DNA of 64,000 nucleotides from NS-11 sp036505795. GTDB taxonomy: Bacteria; Nitrospirota; Nitrospiria; Nitrospirales; NS-4. Location: NCBI GenBank assembly GCA_036505795.1, contig DASXSU010000095.1:21313-85312 (forward strand), read 5' to 3'. Shown here piece after piece: positions 6,979 to 16,222 of the stretch (its first letter is position 1; each line of letters begins with the position of its first letter). The notes beneath the pieces were generated by a model. That model did not search any database. It saw only the letters and a program-made list of their open reading frames with translations, and was not told the DNA's origin. A program made the position numbers and the translations under genes.

Positions 6979-9909
6979 TCAGTGGTCCTCACGGCGCGTC
7001 CCCTCCGGGTTCGGCAAGGAGTCCGGATTGCGCTCCAGCCTTACCGGCAAATTGACCAAAAAGGTCGTGCCCTTCCCGATTTCGCTTTTGACTTCAATAT
7101 ATCCGCCATGGGCAACGATAATCCGCTGACAGATAGGCAGACCCAGGCCCGTGCCTTCGCGCTCTTTGCTTTCGTGTTTGGTGGTAAAAAAGGGCACAAA
7201 AATGTTGTCCAGCGTCTCCGGCGGCATGCCGCATCCGGTGTCCGTGATCTCGATCTGCACCCATATGCCGTCCGGCTTCATTAGAGGACAGGTTTTCGTG
7301 ATGATCTGGCCGACTCCAGCTGGCTCCATAGCATCGAGGGAGTTGATGTACAGATTCCCCAGCACCTGACGCATTTGCTGGCTATCCATCCAGACATGCG
7401 GGAGGTTTTCGGCCAATTCCGTGCAGAGGGCCACGCCCTGGCTTTGGGCCCTGGCTTCGATCGCGAGCTGCGAGGCGGCGACCAGGTCATTGAGGTTCTC
7501 CTCTTGCCGCTGGGGCTCATGGAGACGCGCAAACCCCAAGACCTCCCCTGAGAGCCGTTCAATGCGGGCAGAATCGTTCATCACGACCTTGCGGAACTCT
7601 TCCATAAATTCTGGATCGTCCTTTCGCATCGGCACGAGTTCCAGAAACGTGTTGATGGAGACCAGCGGATTACGGATCTCATGCGCAAAGCCGCCGGCAA
7701 TCGTCTCGAAGGCGTGCGCGCGCTCATCGTGCTTCTCGCGGCGCTGCACGTCCTTCTCCAGCTGATGGAACGCTGCATTCTCAAAAGCGCTCGCGGCACT
7801 TGCCGCCAGAATCGACAAATTCTTAAGATCCTCGTGCGTATACATCCCGCGATTCGGCTTCGGCCCCAGATTGATAAAGCCGATTAGAAGGCCTTGATTT
7901 TGGAGCGGTAGACATAACTCTGCTTCCAGGTCATCCAGTGTCCCGATGATGCGTTTGCTGAAGACGCCGGGTGTATCACCCCTTCGCTCCAATTCCTCTT
8001 TCAGGATGGCTTGAGACCTCTCCTGAAGGTACTGGGGTAAAAGTTCTTTAGCGCTGATCGTGACGGCTTTCAGCCGAGGCTTATTAATACCGTGGACAGC
8101 GGCCAAGATATACTCGTCCTTTTCCTTATCGAGCAGAAAGATCGAAATCTTTCCAATGCCCAGAGCCTCGGAGAGGATGGAGACGGTTTTCGCCGTTAAG
8201 GCCTTTAATTCCAGGATGCTCCTCATGGCGGTACTGAAGGCATTCAGGGCATCGTAGGTATTGTGTTGGTGAGGGAACAAGGCCTTGCCGACTACTTGCT
8301 CCATTCCTTTGCGGACATTCACCAGCAGCTCGGCCAACACTATGAGAATGGTCAACAGCACACCCGCGAGGAGATAGTAGGTCGTCCCGGTAAAGATCCA
8401 TACCACGCCGAGAATGACGAAGTAGGCCGGGGTCAGAGCGAGCGCTTGAGCGTATGGAAGCACGTCCGTCCTTGGAAGCCAAGGGCTCTCCAGAAATTCA
8501 TACGCCACGATCGCATACATGACGATACTGATCCAGAGACCGACAAATACAAATCCAATGGGATAGAACTCCGCCCCGTAGGCTTGCGCGAAGTCAATGG
8601 ACGCGAGATAGCCGATGGCAAAGGCCACCAAAACATATTTAATTCTCGTGGCCTCTGCGGGGGCATCGGCCGTTTTGGCCTTAAACCCGCGATACAATGC
8701 AAGCAGCGAGAGCCCACTCACCGTACCGAAATACCCAAGAAAGAGGGGATACAGCGCGCCAGCCTTTAAATAGACCCCCCAGTCATGCACATAGCGACCG
8801 CTGATTAGGTAATCAGTCGGAATGAGCGCTAGGAAGCCGGTGCTGATTATGTACTGTACGACGACGCTTATCTTCTCGTCAGAACGTTTCAGAAACCTCA
8901 TACAGAAATGATAAAAGAGGGCTGGAATGAAGACGACCCCCACATAGGCCATTTTTCCCCACAGGACCGCCTCCCCTTCCTGTGGTGAAGAGAACATCAT
9001 GAAGATGCTGAACAACCAGATGCAGACGCCGGCGCAGAGCAGCCCAAAAGTGAGGTTGACATCATTTCGCGGATTCTTCAGCACAATCCAGAGGCCGCAG
9101 CCAAAGACAAAAGACGCAGCCACCAACGGCGGGATCGCATAAGCGGTGGCGCGATGGCTGACCGCGACAGTTAGAAAGACCGGGACCAGCAGTGCGCCGA
9201 GGAGCAGCGCATATGTAAGTCCCTTTTGGAATACTACCGTAATGTCCATCAACCGATAACGGGCAATGGCATACGTCGTGATGATTGGATACGCCATGAT
9301 CCCGAAGTTTCCGTACGGATATAAATCAATCTTGAAGATGGGCAAGTAGTCGAGCGAGCCTGTGCCGTAGGCTAAGGCGAAGGCTATAAAGAAATACTTA
9401 AACTGGTTGCGCTTTATACCTGAAGCATGACGATACAGTCTAAAAACTTGGTAATGGGCATAAATAACGAGCCATGCCCACCAACAGAAGAAGAGAACAA
9501 ATAATGCGGATCCTGGCACCGCGTAATAAAATGCTGCAAAAAGAAATCGCACATTTCCAAAAAACAATGATGAGAAACCGATGAGAGGAAAGAGCAGCGT
9601 TGCGATTATATAGTTAATGACAACGAGCTTCCTTTGGGTTAGCGCACAAAAAATGGTCACAAAGTGGTAGAAGAAAACCGGTATCCAAACGACGCCAAAG
9701 GCAAAAGAGAAGCGCCAGGCCAACAGGGCTTGGTGCGGATCCTTCTCCAGGGCAATCCATGTCGCGCCGATGCCCCAGACAGCGACGGACGCAGTAAACA
9801 GCAACCATAGTCTGTTTAACTTGGCTCGTTTGTCCTGCGCGAGGACAAAGAGTCCCATAGCCAGAGAGCTGGCGGCTGTTAAAAGTCCCGATAGTGCAAA
9901 GGCATTCAT
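6979..9909 (-). CDS. Sensor histidine kinase: duplicated multi-TM sensor, GAF, HisKA, HATPase
   Basis: A 976-residue kinase. Residues 1 to about 520 are almost all membrane helices and fall into two similar halves: VVWIPVFFYHFVTIF in the first and VVFIPALFYHFCMRF in the second. This suggests a duplicated 7TM-type sensor module. A GAF domain follows at about 560-720, then HisKA with the H-box FAHEIRNPLV (phospho-acceptor H743) and a HATPase with NLYINSLDAM, DTGCGMPPE, PFFTTK and GTGLGL boxes. It should sense a membrane or lipophilic signal and phosphorylate a response regulator. No regulator gene is adjacent, so it is an orphan in this window. It lies downstream of the PilZ-HDO gene on the same strand with 220 bases between. 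Confidence 0.92.
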   Translation of the reverse strand: MNAFALSGLLTAASSLAMGLFVLAQDKRAKLNRLWLLFTASVAVWGIGATWIALEKDPHQALLAWRFSFAFGVVWIPVFFYHFVTIFCALTQRKLVVINYIIATLLFPLIGFSSLFFGNVRFLFAAFYYAVPGSALFVLFFCWWAWLVIYAHYQVFRLYRHASGIKRNQFKYFFIAFALAYGTGSLDYLPIFKIDLYPYGNFGIMAYPIITTYAIARYRLMDITVVFQKGLTYALLLGALLVPVFLTVAVSHRATAYAIPPLVAASFVFGCGLWIVLKNPRNDVNLTFGLLCAGVCIWLFSIFMMFSSPQEGEAVLWGKMAYVGVVFIPALFYHFCMRFLKRSDEKISVVVQYIISTGFLALIPTDYLISGRYVHDWGVYLKAGALYPLFLGYFGTVSGLSLLALYRGFKAKTADAPAEATRIKYVLVAFAIGYLASIDFAQAYGAEFYPIGFVFVGLWISIVMYAIVAYEFLESPWLPRTDVLPYAQALALTPAYFVILGVVWIFTGTTYYLLAGVLLTILIVLAELLVNVRKGMEQVVGKALFPHQHNTYDALNAFSTAMRSILELKALTAKTVSILSEALGIGKISIFLLDKEKDEYILAAVHGINKPRLKAVTISAKELLPQYLQERSQAILKEELERRGDTPGVFSKRIIGTLDDLEAELCLPLQNQGLLIGFINLGPKPNRGMYTHEDLKNLSILAASAASAFENAAFHQLEKDVQRREKHDERAHAFETIAGGFAHEIRNPLVSINTFLELVPMRKDDPEFMEEFRKVVMNDSARIERLSGEVLGFARLHEPQRQEENLNDLVAASQLAIEARAQSQGVALCTELAENLPHVWMDSQQMRQVLGNLYINSLDAMEPAGVGQIITKTCPLMKPDGIWVQIEITDTGCGMPPETLDNIFVPFFTTKHESKEREGTGLGLPICQRIIVAHGGYIEVKSEIGKGTTFLVNLPVRLERNPDSLPNPEGTRREDH

Positions 9910-10129
9910 GTACGCGATAGCTTCCCTACATAGTAGGGCTCAGAGTGGCAGGATTCAGGGCAGATCGTGGCTGCAATTGGATTACATGGAAGCGATATCA
10001 AGCCTATCAAGTGGCAATAGTAACGCGAAGGGCCTCCGAGGTAAAGTCCGATTGCCAGATATTCCGTGTTGCAGTCGTGGAGAGGGCAAGCGTTCGTTCT
10101 AAAGCTCAGCCCTCTCCGACGACCTCAAG

Positions 10130-11410
10130 CTATACGAGATGAACTCTGTGTTCTCCCTTCCGAGAGCCGGAGCCATAAAACGCGTAACAAGCCTCTAAGG
10201 CAAGAAAGAGGTATTCCAGGCTCCGTTGAGCAGCATGGGTCACTTTTTGTTGGATCTCTGAAGTGGTCGCGTGGAGTTTCATAATCTCCAGCGCCTGATA
10301 TGGATGCAGATCATCATATGCAGAATGAGCTTCCATCCACATATAGGCTCGCTTGTCTAAGAGGACCCCATCCTGACCTTGGTATTTCATAAATCCCTTG
10401 ACCATGATGGTGGCGATGCCTTGCGTGACGCCTTCAATTGCATAGTTCGTCGCCGCCACAGCCTCGACAAAGCTACCTCTGTTGGTGATCGACCACATCC
10501 AATGTGTCAGAGCTTCGACTTCGAGAATAACCGGCGTTGTAAATAAGTCTTCTTTGGGTACGCCGAATCCCTTGGCCATATCAATCCATTGATCCGCATG
10601 TCGCTTTTCGACTCGCAGATTATCGATTAAAAACCCTCGAGACATTGGATCAGTAGCTTTGGCTAGGTACGTGGCCATGAACTGGGGAAAGAGCTCGATG
10701 AATGGGTAAAACTGAATACTCCATCCTTTGACCTGTTCCAGAGACAGAGCGCCGCTTGCTGTTTCCTGTACCAATTGTGATTCCCAAATCGCTTGGCGGT
10801 ACGGCGCCAGATAGTGGTCCATTTCCAGCACCCAGGCCGGATCGGGAGTGAACTTCCGGTTTTTCTTCTTTTGCCGCGGAAGAACCTGCTCGGGGCTAGT
10901 CGAAAATGTCGTGTCATCGCTGACACTCGAGGTTCCATGTACAGCAGCCTCGAGGGCAAGACTGTCGGTGGAAATATGAATGGCGAGAAACGCTTTCCCC
11001 AGGGCTTCGGCGTTAGTCGTGAGCTCGGTGACCGCAGAGACCAACAGGGTAGTTTCCCACTCTCTTAAAGCAGCAAATTTTATTCCGGTCATATAGCCCA
11101 CGGAGGTGTCGCTAGGTCTGCAATAGACGACCTGCCCTACCACATGTAGCTGAGCGGCCCCACCTAAACAACAGCGCAGCATGAGCGGAGTGCCGGGAGC
11201 CAAACAGACCTCCGACATAAGTCTGAGGCCTGTCGCGCTAATATTTACGGTATGACCCGGTACGCCGCCTTCCCATCTCTCAAGGCGAAGCTCGATCTGG
11301 AGATCGTCCCGCTGGTACGATCGTCGTTCAACGCCGGCATAAGGCTCTTGCAGCATAACACTCCCTGTTAAAGACGCGGCCTCGCCGTTGGACTTGTGTG
11401 TTGAATACAT
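10130..11410 (-). CDS. PilZ domain fused to haem-oxygenase-like diiron (HDO/TenA-PqqC-fold) enzyme
   Basis: A 426-residue two-domain protein. Residues 28-125 form a PilZ domain with both c-di-GMP-binding elements intact: RSYQR (R30-R34) and NISATG (56-61). After a linker (about 130-185), residues 190-410 are an all-helical domain of the TENA/PqqC/haem-oxygenase-like fold. Candidate metal ligands are E268 and H271 (EKRH), E326 (YAIEG), then H362, D366 and H369 (HSAYDDLH). The last three have exactly the His-x3-Asp-x2-His spacing of the diiron enzyme CADD, and related HDO enzymes such as UndA act on fatty acids. The substrate is unknown. An AGAGG site precedes the ATG. It lies between another PilZ multidomain gene and a large histidine kinase. 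The fold and ligand set are well supported, the reaction is not. Confidence 0.82.
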   Translation of the reverse strand: MYSTHKSNGEAASLTGSVMLQEPYAGVERRSYQRDDLQIELRLERWEGGVPGHTVNISATGLRLMSEVCLAPGTPLMLRCCLGGAAQLHVVGQVVYCRPSDTSVGYMTGIKFAALREWETTLLVSAVTELTTNAEALGKAFLAIHISTDSLALEAAVHGTSSVSDDTTFSTSPEQVLPRQKKKNRKFTPDPAWVLEMDHYLAPYRQAIWESQLVQETASGALSLEQVKGWSIQFYPFIELFPQFMATYLAKATDPMSRGFLIDNLRVEKRHADQWIDMAKGFGVPKEDLFTTPVILEVEALTHWMWSITNRGSFVEAVAATNYAIEGVTQGIATIMVKGFMKYQGQDGVLLDKRAYMWMEAHSAYDDLHPYQALEIMKLHATTSEIQQKVTHAAQRSLEYLFLALEACYAFYGSGSRKGEHRVHLV

Positions 11411-11867
11411 GGCGTACCTCTTTTCCTGGTCTGAATGCTCCCAACAAAAAGGAGACTATGGGAATGGGTAAAGTGCGTTCTTAGAAAGTTTCCCCAGAAC
11501 GACCGAGAAAACGCTCGGGGGATGCGCAGGTACCGAAGCATAGTCTCTGAGGAATCCCTTTGCAACGTAAATTCGTAGGCAAAGGCTCTTAAAAGAAAAG
11601 TAAAAGAGGTAATTACCAACGAAGGAGGAACACAGGATGCACTTTGATGACCCTCCGCCATGAGAAGCAATTTCGTGTCAGCTACGTCCTGAGTACGTAG
11701 CCGTTGTCGGTCCTCGGAGCGCATAAGGGTAATCGCTCGCTAACAGAATACCGTAGAGCCTAGCACCGTACGTAAGACTTTCGCAAGACCCCCTGCACCA
11801 CAAGTTCTAAAGTAGTATCAGTAAGGATACACGCACCCCAACCAGTGGTGTCCTCAATTCCATACAG
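11411..11867. other. Intergenic region, 457 bases, no gene supported
   Basis: This separates the two PilZ genes, so they are probably transcribed from different promoters. It contains a 7-base inverted repeat (11681-11687 with 11695-11701, ACGTAGC arms) without a T-run. A minus-strand open frame through the region has no domain character or ribosome site and was not called. Confidence 0.5.
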
Positions 11868-14459
11868 CTAGGAGATACGGCGACTGATTCGTGACAGGCG
11901 ATCGGGATAAGCGGCCTCGGCTGGGATGGAGGCAGTCGCCGCCATCGATCCCGATTTTGCGGCCACTGCAATATAGGCTTGGTTGGCAAAGGTGGTAAAA
12001 ATCTGGACTTGCTCCGCGCCGCCGCTCAAAAGAAGCATCGCGAACTCCTGGCGGTCGAAAGAGCGAAAGCGTCCCTCGCTTTCCGCCTGCCGGAGATGGC
12101 CTGAATTATTCAGGAGCTCTCGAGCTTCACCAATATCCTCGGTGGTCTCCGCGGTTCGAACGAAATTTCGATAGATCTGTGACAGGTCGGAGTTCGGTTT
12201 TAGGTTGGTCAGAATCAGCTTGCCGCCGGGACTCAGCACTCGCAGGAATTCACTGATCGTGAATGACGCGTCATCCAGATAGCCGAGGACAAGATTGCAT
12301 ACGACGCGATCAAACTCCCCGTTCGCAAACGGCAGAGGCGCGTTCAAATTGCCACAGACAAAAGACGAGATCAGGTGCCGCTCCGGCGCAATCTGGTGAG
12401 GCCCCACCGGGGGAAGCGCCTGTTCCTGTAGCTCCAATTGAGCCTCTCGCAACGCAGCGGGCGCAACGTCCAGGCCCGTATACCGGATCAGCGGTACTCG
12501 ACGGTCGTCCTTCAGGGCGCGATACTGCTGGTTCATCAGCAAGAACATGCCGAAATGTCCATTGCCGCAGCCCGCATCCAGTATACGCACTGCGGTTTCG
12601 CCGACTCCGAGATACCGGTACACGTGATCGAGCAGTTGCCAATAATCGTGCACATTCACGATGAAATGAGATCGACCGAGATACTCCTCCCAGAACTGAA
12701 CATTCGTTGCCAACCCCATTTGGTAGTGCGCCCGCCCACGTTCCCGCTCCAAGCGACCCTGCTGAGCAATTTGGCCGGCAGCGGGCTCACGAATAATGGA
12801 ACCTGGAATCTGTTCACCGAGCCGCCTCGCGCAGAGAGCGACAATCTCTCGAAACGTGGCGCGTGCCTTCCTCGGGTTTTCTGCCAGGCGATGAAGCGCC
12901 TCGGGAATCACCACCAACTCGCCCAACTCTGGGCCGATCGCGGTGATCACCTGTTTCACAGAATGCATGTCGACCCAGGCATCATGTTCGGCGGCGAACA
13001 AGGCGATCGGAACTTTGATGCCTGCAATGTCTCGTATCGTCGAAGTCAGATCCGCATAACCCTCGGCCGCCGCATTCTCTAGCCAGCGGTCCGCCTGAAT
13101 ATTCAATCCCAGCATATTAATGACTCCGCAATGCGCGCCGAGAAGATAGTCCTCGATCAGATCCTGTTGGTGCACGGCGCGCAAAGTCTGCCGCACATCG
13201 ACCACCCCCGCGATGATCACCCCGAGGTCCACGCGCCGATCATGCGCCATAATCTTTATGAGCACCCGGCCGGCCAGACTCGCCGCGATGACAACCACCG
13301 GGCTCTGCGGGCACTCCGCCTTAACATAGCCCAGCGCGCTTGCCAGATCACGGTGCATGCGACCCAGGGTGGACTGGGTCGGCGCCCCCTCGCTTTCCCC
13401 GACGTGATTAGTGTGATCGTAACGGAGAACTTGAAAACCGTTACAGGCCAAATAATACGATAGCGCAATGTATTCTTTCTTTGTCTCGCCATACCCTGGG
13501 ACGACAATAACAACAGGATTGCCGGGCAGCAGCTCGTTGGACCGATCAAAATAGGCCGCAATACGCTGTCCAAGCTCGTTACGGAATTCCAGCGGCGTGC
13601 TGGTAATGCTCACCGCCGGCGACTGGGCCTCGGAGACTTCCCTCGCGGTTATCGCATCCTGAACGAGTTGCGCTATAGGTTGGGAAGACTCATTCACCCC
13701 AGGAAAAAATTGAACGCCCATCAGGCCCGATGCAGCCGAAGCCCACACTACTCGACCCGTCAGGTTATGCCCTTGCTGAGCGTCGGTCTTTGAGGAACCG
13801 CTGTCCAAGCCATGCGCTTCGGGAAGAAGACGGAGATTGAGATCATCCCCGGGTACCGCATGCCCGTGATTTCTGAGTAACACTCCGGTCGCGCTCACAT
13901 CACAAGCTTCCGTCTCGACAATCTCATGGGGACCGGACGCGTTCGCCTGACCGAGCGTGACGCGCATCTTCATGGTAAGGCGCTGAACAAGCCGTCTTTC
14001 CTGCGGCCCAGCTTTGTGATCTACGTGCGTGCTGTCCAGATCATCGGGGCGCCGGGCAACCAGCAAATCGGCCGCATTGGGAGGAGCGAGCAACCCGGTC
14101 ACTGTGAGGGAAACGCAATCCCTCCTCAGCCCGTCCAGCAAAGACACAAAGAGTTGCTCCTTGAGCGGATCGAGCGCGGAGAACTCAACGCCCATCCTCA
14201 ACAAAGGCGCTGATCCGGCATCAGTGCTATGCGGCATGAGACCGCGCACACGCCCGGAGAGTTGAAACACGCCTCCTTCGGCTTCAAGGCTCAGCTGAAT
14301 CGTCTGATTCTCGGCGACACTGATCATTTCTTCGAAGATAAGGGACAATCCACCCTCACTAATATCCCAGGTACTTCCACGCCACATCGCGTCGTTGAGA
14401 AATAAGGTGGCATCCGAAGAGAGCAGCGTGCGAGCGCTTTGGCGGCGATTTGGGCGCAT
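11868..14459 (-). CDS. PilZ-PilZ-LuxD-like alpha/beta hydrolase-SAM methyltransferase fusion
   Basis: An 863-residue four-domain protein. PilZ1 (about 1-105) has R6-R10 (RQSAR) and DISEGG (32-37). PilZ2 (about 155-275) has R156-R160 (RLVQR) and DVSATG (187-192), so both should bind c-di-GMP. Residues 285-555 form an alpha/beta hydrolase with oxyanion region VVPGYGE, nucleophile S394 (IAASLAGR), D493 and H523. The spacings of 99 and 30 residues closely follow the Ser-Asp-His triad of LuxD acyl-ACP thioesterases. Residues 580-863 are a class I methyltransferase with motif I DAGCGNG (628-634) and LSPGGKLILTN. I chose the ATG at 14459 because an AGGAGG site precedes it, whereas the ATG six codons earlier lies upstream of that site. 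Substrates are unknown, and an acyl chain is a reasonable guess. Confidence 0.87.
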   Translation of the reverse strand: MRPNRRQSARTLLSSDATLFLNDAMWRGSTWDISEGGLSLIFEEMISVAENQTIQLSLEAEGGVFQLSGRVRGLMPHSTDAGSAPLLRMGVEFSALDPLKEQLFVSLLDGLRRDCVSLTVTGLLAPPNAADLLVARRPDDLDSTHVDHKAGPQERRLVQRLTMKMRVTLGQANASGPHEIVETEACDVSATGVLLRNHGHAVPGDDLNLRLLPEAHGLDSGSSKTDAQQGHNLTGRVVWASAASGLMGVQFFPGVNESSQPIAQLVQDAITAREVSEAQSPAVSITSTPLEFRNELGQRIAAYFDRSNELLPGNPVVIVVPGYGETKKEYIALSYYLACNGFQVLRYDHTNHVGESEGAPTQSTLGRMHRDLASALGYVKAECPQSPVVVIAASLAGRVLIKIMAHDRRVDLGVIIAGVVDVRQTLRAVHQQDLIEDYLLGAHCGVINMLGLNIQADRWLENAAAEGYADLTSTIRDIAGIKVPIALFAAEHDAWVDMHSVKQVITAIGPELGELVVIPEALHRLAENPRKARATFREIVALCARRLGEQIPGSIIREPAAGQIAQQGRLERERGRAHYQMGLATNVQFWEEYLGRSHFIVNVHDYWQLLDHVYRYLGVGETAVRILDAGCGNGHFGMFLLMNQQYRALKDDRRVPLIRYTGLDVAPAALREAQLELQEQALPPVGPHQIAPERHLISSFVCGNLNAPLPFANGEFDRVVCNLVLGYLDDASFTISEFLRVLSPGGKLILTNLKPNSDLSQIYRNFVRTAETTEDIGEARELLNNSGHLRQAESEGRFRSFDRQEFAMLLLSGGAEQVQIFTTFANQAYIAVAAKSGSMAATASIPAEAAYPDRLSRISRRIS

Positions 14460-14909
14460 CAAAATCCTCCTGGTCATGACATGGACTTGTTAGGGGGAAA
14501 GAGAAACCGACGCGATCTTCCCCGACAACTGCCGCCTTTGAGAGTGCTCGGGGCAGGTCTCAGAGGAGAACCCTGCCGCGCGAGGTGTATCTGTAAGGGC
14601 AACTACAGGATACGCAAGATCACCGCCATGTCATTGACGGGCCATCCACTGTCCAATCAAGGTCTTATAACTAGGTAAAATCATCCATACGGTTCCCGGC
14701 CAACAATTTCCGGCAAACCGCGGACAAAATTTGGTTATGATCAAGGAAACGCGGAGGGTATTGCGTGGTGCGGGTGCGGTAGAGCTGTCTAGTCATGACA
14801 GGATCTATCACAACCGCTCAGTGAGGAAACTTCTCAGAAAACAAACAAACGGAAGCAAGGAACTGGCCTACGGCAGACGAATTCTAGAGGCGGGAAAAGA
14901 CCCTGTATA
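14460..14909. other. Intergenic region, 450 bases, regulatory content unclear
   Basis: This lies between the start of the PilZ-hydrolase-methyltransferase gene and the 3' end of the membrane-protein gene, both on minus. It must carry the promoter of the former. I see the AGGAGG ribosome site next to the start, AT-rich patches near 14665-14755, and no convincing -35/-10 pair, terminator or repeat. A plus-strand open frame here has no recognisable protein features. Confidence 0.4.
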
Positions 14910-15746
14910 TCAAGAAGAGACGGTCGGAAGCTTTTGGGCGAATGGCTCGACGGCCTGAACGCGCCGTGCTGTGAGCCCGAAAATATCAGCATACGCGACG
15001 CCGAACATGCATCCGGCCAGCGCCGTCCCCAACCCCAGGCCCATCATGGCGCCGCTGGCCACGCCGATCATCATTCCCATATTGACGACGGCGCCGCTCT
15101 CGGAAGGACCAAATGGCAGATCACTTAAGCTGACCTCCGGATAATACTGACTGAGAACCGCGCCGAGGGGCAGACCAAGCATGAGACTAAAGACAGCCGT
15201 TCCTCCGGCCATTAAAGCCACCATGAGTCCCGTTAATCCAGCCACCTTCCACCAGTTCTTGTTGACGACCCGACGGCTGGTCTCCAGGGCCTGCCACACG
15301 CTGAACCCGCGATCAATGATCAACATATACGCAAATGTGTACGCCACTATCAAATAGATGCCCGGTAGGACGAACAGCAGCAAGCCACCCGCGATGAGCA
15401 GCAATCCAACGATTGTGCATAGAATCAAATGTCCGATGGTGTCCCAATCCGGGAAGAAATCCACGAAACTGATCGGATCACTTCGCATCTGTTTCCATAC
15501 CGCCATGGCAATGCCGGCCATCATGATCACCTGGACCAGGGCACTGAGAAATTGACCGTAGACGTGTCCAAGCACCAAGGGCGCCTGAGACGCCACGGTG
15601 AACAAAAGTGCGAAGCCGAGGAACCCGGTTGGATAACGCGTGAAAGTCCGCCATCCTTCTCTGAGGTATTCCATCGGCCTGATGTGGTATCCGTGCACGA
15701 TCAACTCTTCGACTGGTTTAGGTTCTGTAATAATACGGTCAGCCAT
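14910..15746 (-). CDS. Multi-pass integral membrane protein (DUF975/BPSS1780-like)
   Basis: A 278-residue inner-membrane protein with about six helices. The central block LPGIYLIVAYTFAYMLII, followed by a WQALETSRRVVNKNWWK loop, has the pattern of the DUF975/glycerophosphodiesterase-type membrane domain family. Its function is not established. A 20-residue soluble N-terminus precedes an amphipathic YLREGWRTFTRYP segment. The tail is short and soluble. It is monocistronic as far as can be seen, with the next gene on the same strand 106 bases upstream. Membrane topology is clear, the family label is a resemblance only. Confidence 0.7.
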   Translation of the reverse strand: MADRIITEPKPVEELIVHGYHIRPMEYLREGWRTFTRYPTGFLGFALLFTVASQAPLVLGHVYGQFLSALVQVIMMAGIAMAVWKQMRSDPISFVDFFPDWDTIGHLILCTIVGLLLIAGGLLLFVLPGIYLIVAYTFAYMLIIDRGFSVWQALETSRRVVNKNWWKVAGLTGLMVALMAGGTAVFSLMLGLPLGAVLSQYYPEVSLSDLPFGPSESGAVVNMGMMIGVASGAMMGLGLGTALAGCMFGVAYADIFGLTARRVQAVEPFAQKLPTVSS

Positions 15747-15852
15747 TGGCGTTCCTTTCAGCCTGCTCCGGCGACTCGGCCGGCCACGTGTTCAATGTCA
15801 CGGCGCCGACGCTCGCACCTCACGAGGATATGATTTAGAAAGAGAGCCGGGA

Positions 15853-16218
15853 TTAGAGATGACCGCGAGCACGCGCCGCGGCTTCTATTCGCGCGGACTC
15901 CGCTTGCCGTTCGGACTCTTTTTTCTTGATCCACGCTTCCCAGTCTCCTCCGGAAGCAGTGTCCTCACCGGTAAGGCTTATATCGACAATTTCAGAGTAA
16001 GAAATATGGCGGGGGGCGCTCTGCCCGTTGATATACATCTGAAGATAAGGAGACTCAGCGTCGGGGTTCCGGTTGAAGATGTACCCTTCAACATCCTCAC
16101 CGGACTGTACATGAACCGTAACATCACCGCGGTAATGAAAGGCCTCTTCAATCATCCGGGAGACTTCTTCCGGCTTGCTGCGCGATTGCGAATTATGGGC
16201 GATTGGGTTCACGGACAC
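15853..16218 (-). CDS. Small protein translationally linked to HpnH
   Basis: The frame continues upstream to 16293, but that would overlap 71 bases of hpnH. Two GTG codons at 16218 and 16212, directly after the hpnH TAA, are more likely starts, so translation probably re-initiates. The product is about 121 residues. An N-terminal region precedes a compact core with alternating strands (VTVHVQSGEDVEGYIF and SPYLQMYING segments) and a charged helical tail (WIKKKESERQAESARIEAA). I do not recognise the family. The tight coupling to HpnH suggests a role in hopanoid side-chain formation or regulation. No signal peptide or membrane helix is seen. Confidence 0.65.
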   Translation of the reverse strand: MSVNPIAHNSQSRSKPEEVSRMIEEAFHYRGDVTVHVQSGEDVEGYIFNRNPDAESPYLQMYINGQSAPRHISYSEIVDISLTGEDTASGGDWEAWIKKKESERQAESARIEAAARARGHL

Positions 16219-16222
16219 CTGA

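Noticed and set aside
11368..11724. 118-codon minus frame in the gap upstream of the PilZ-HDO gene
   Set aside because: No ribosome site or recognisable pattern, and it overlaps the start of the PilZ-HDO gene.
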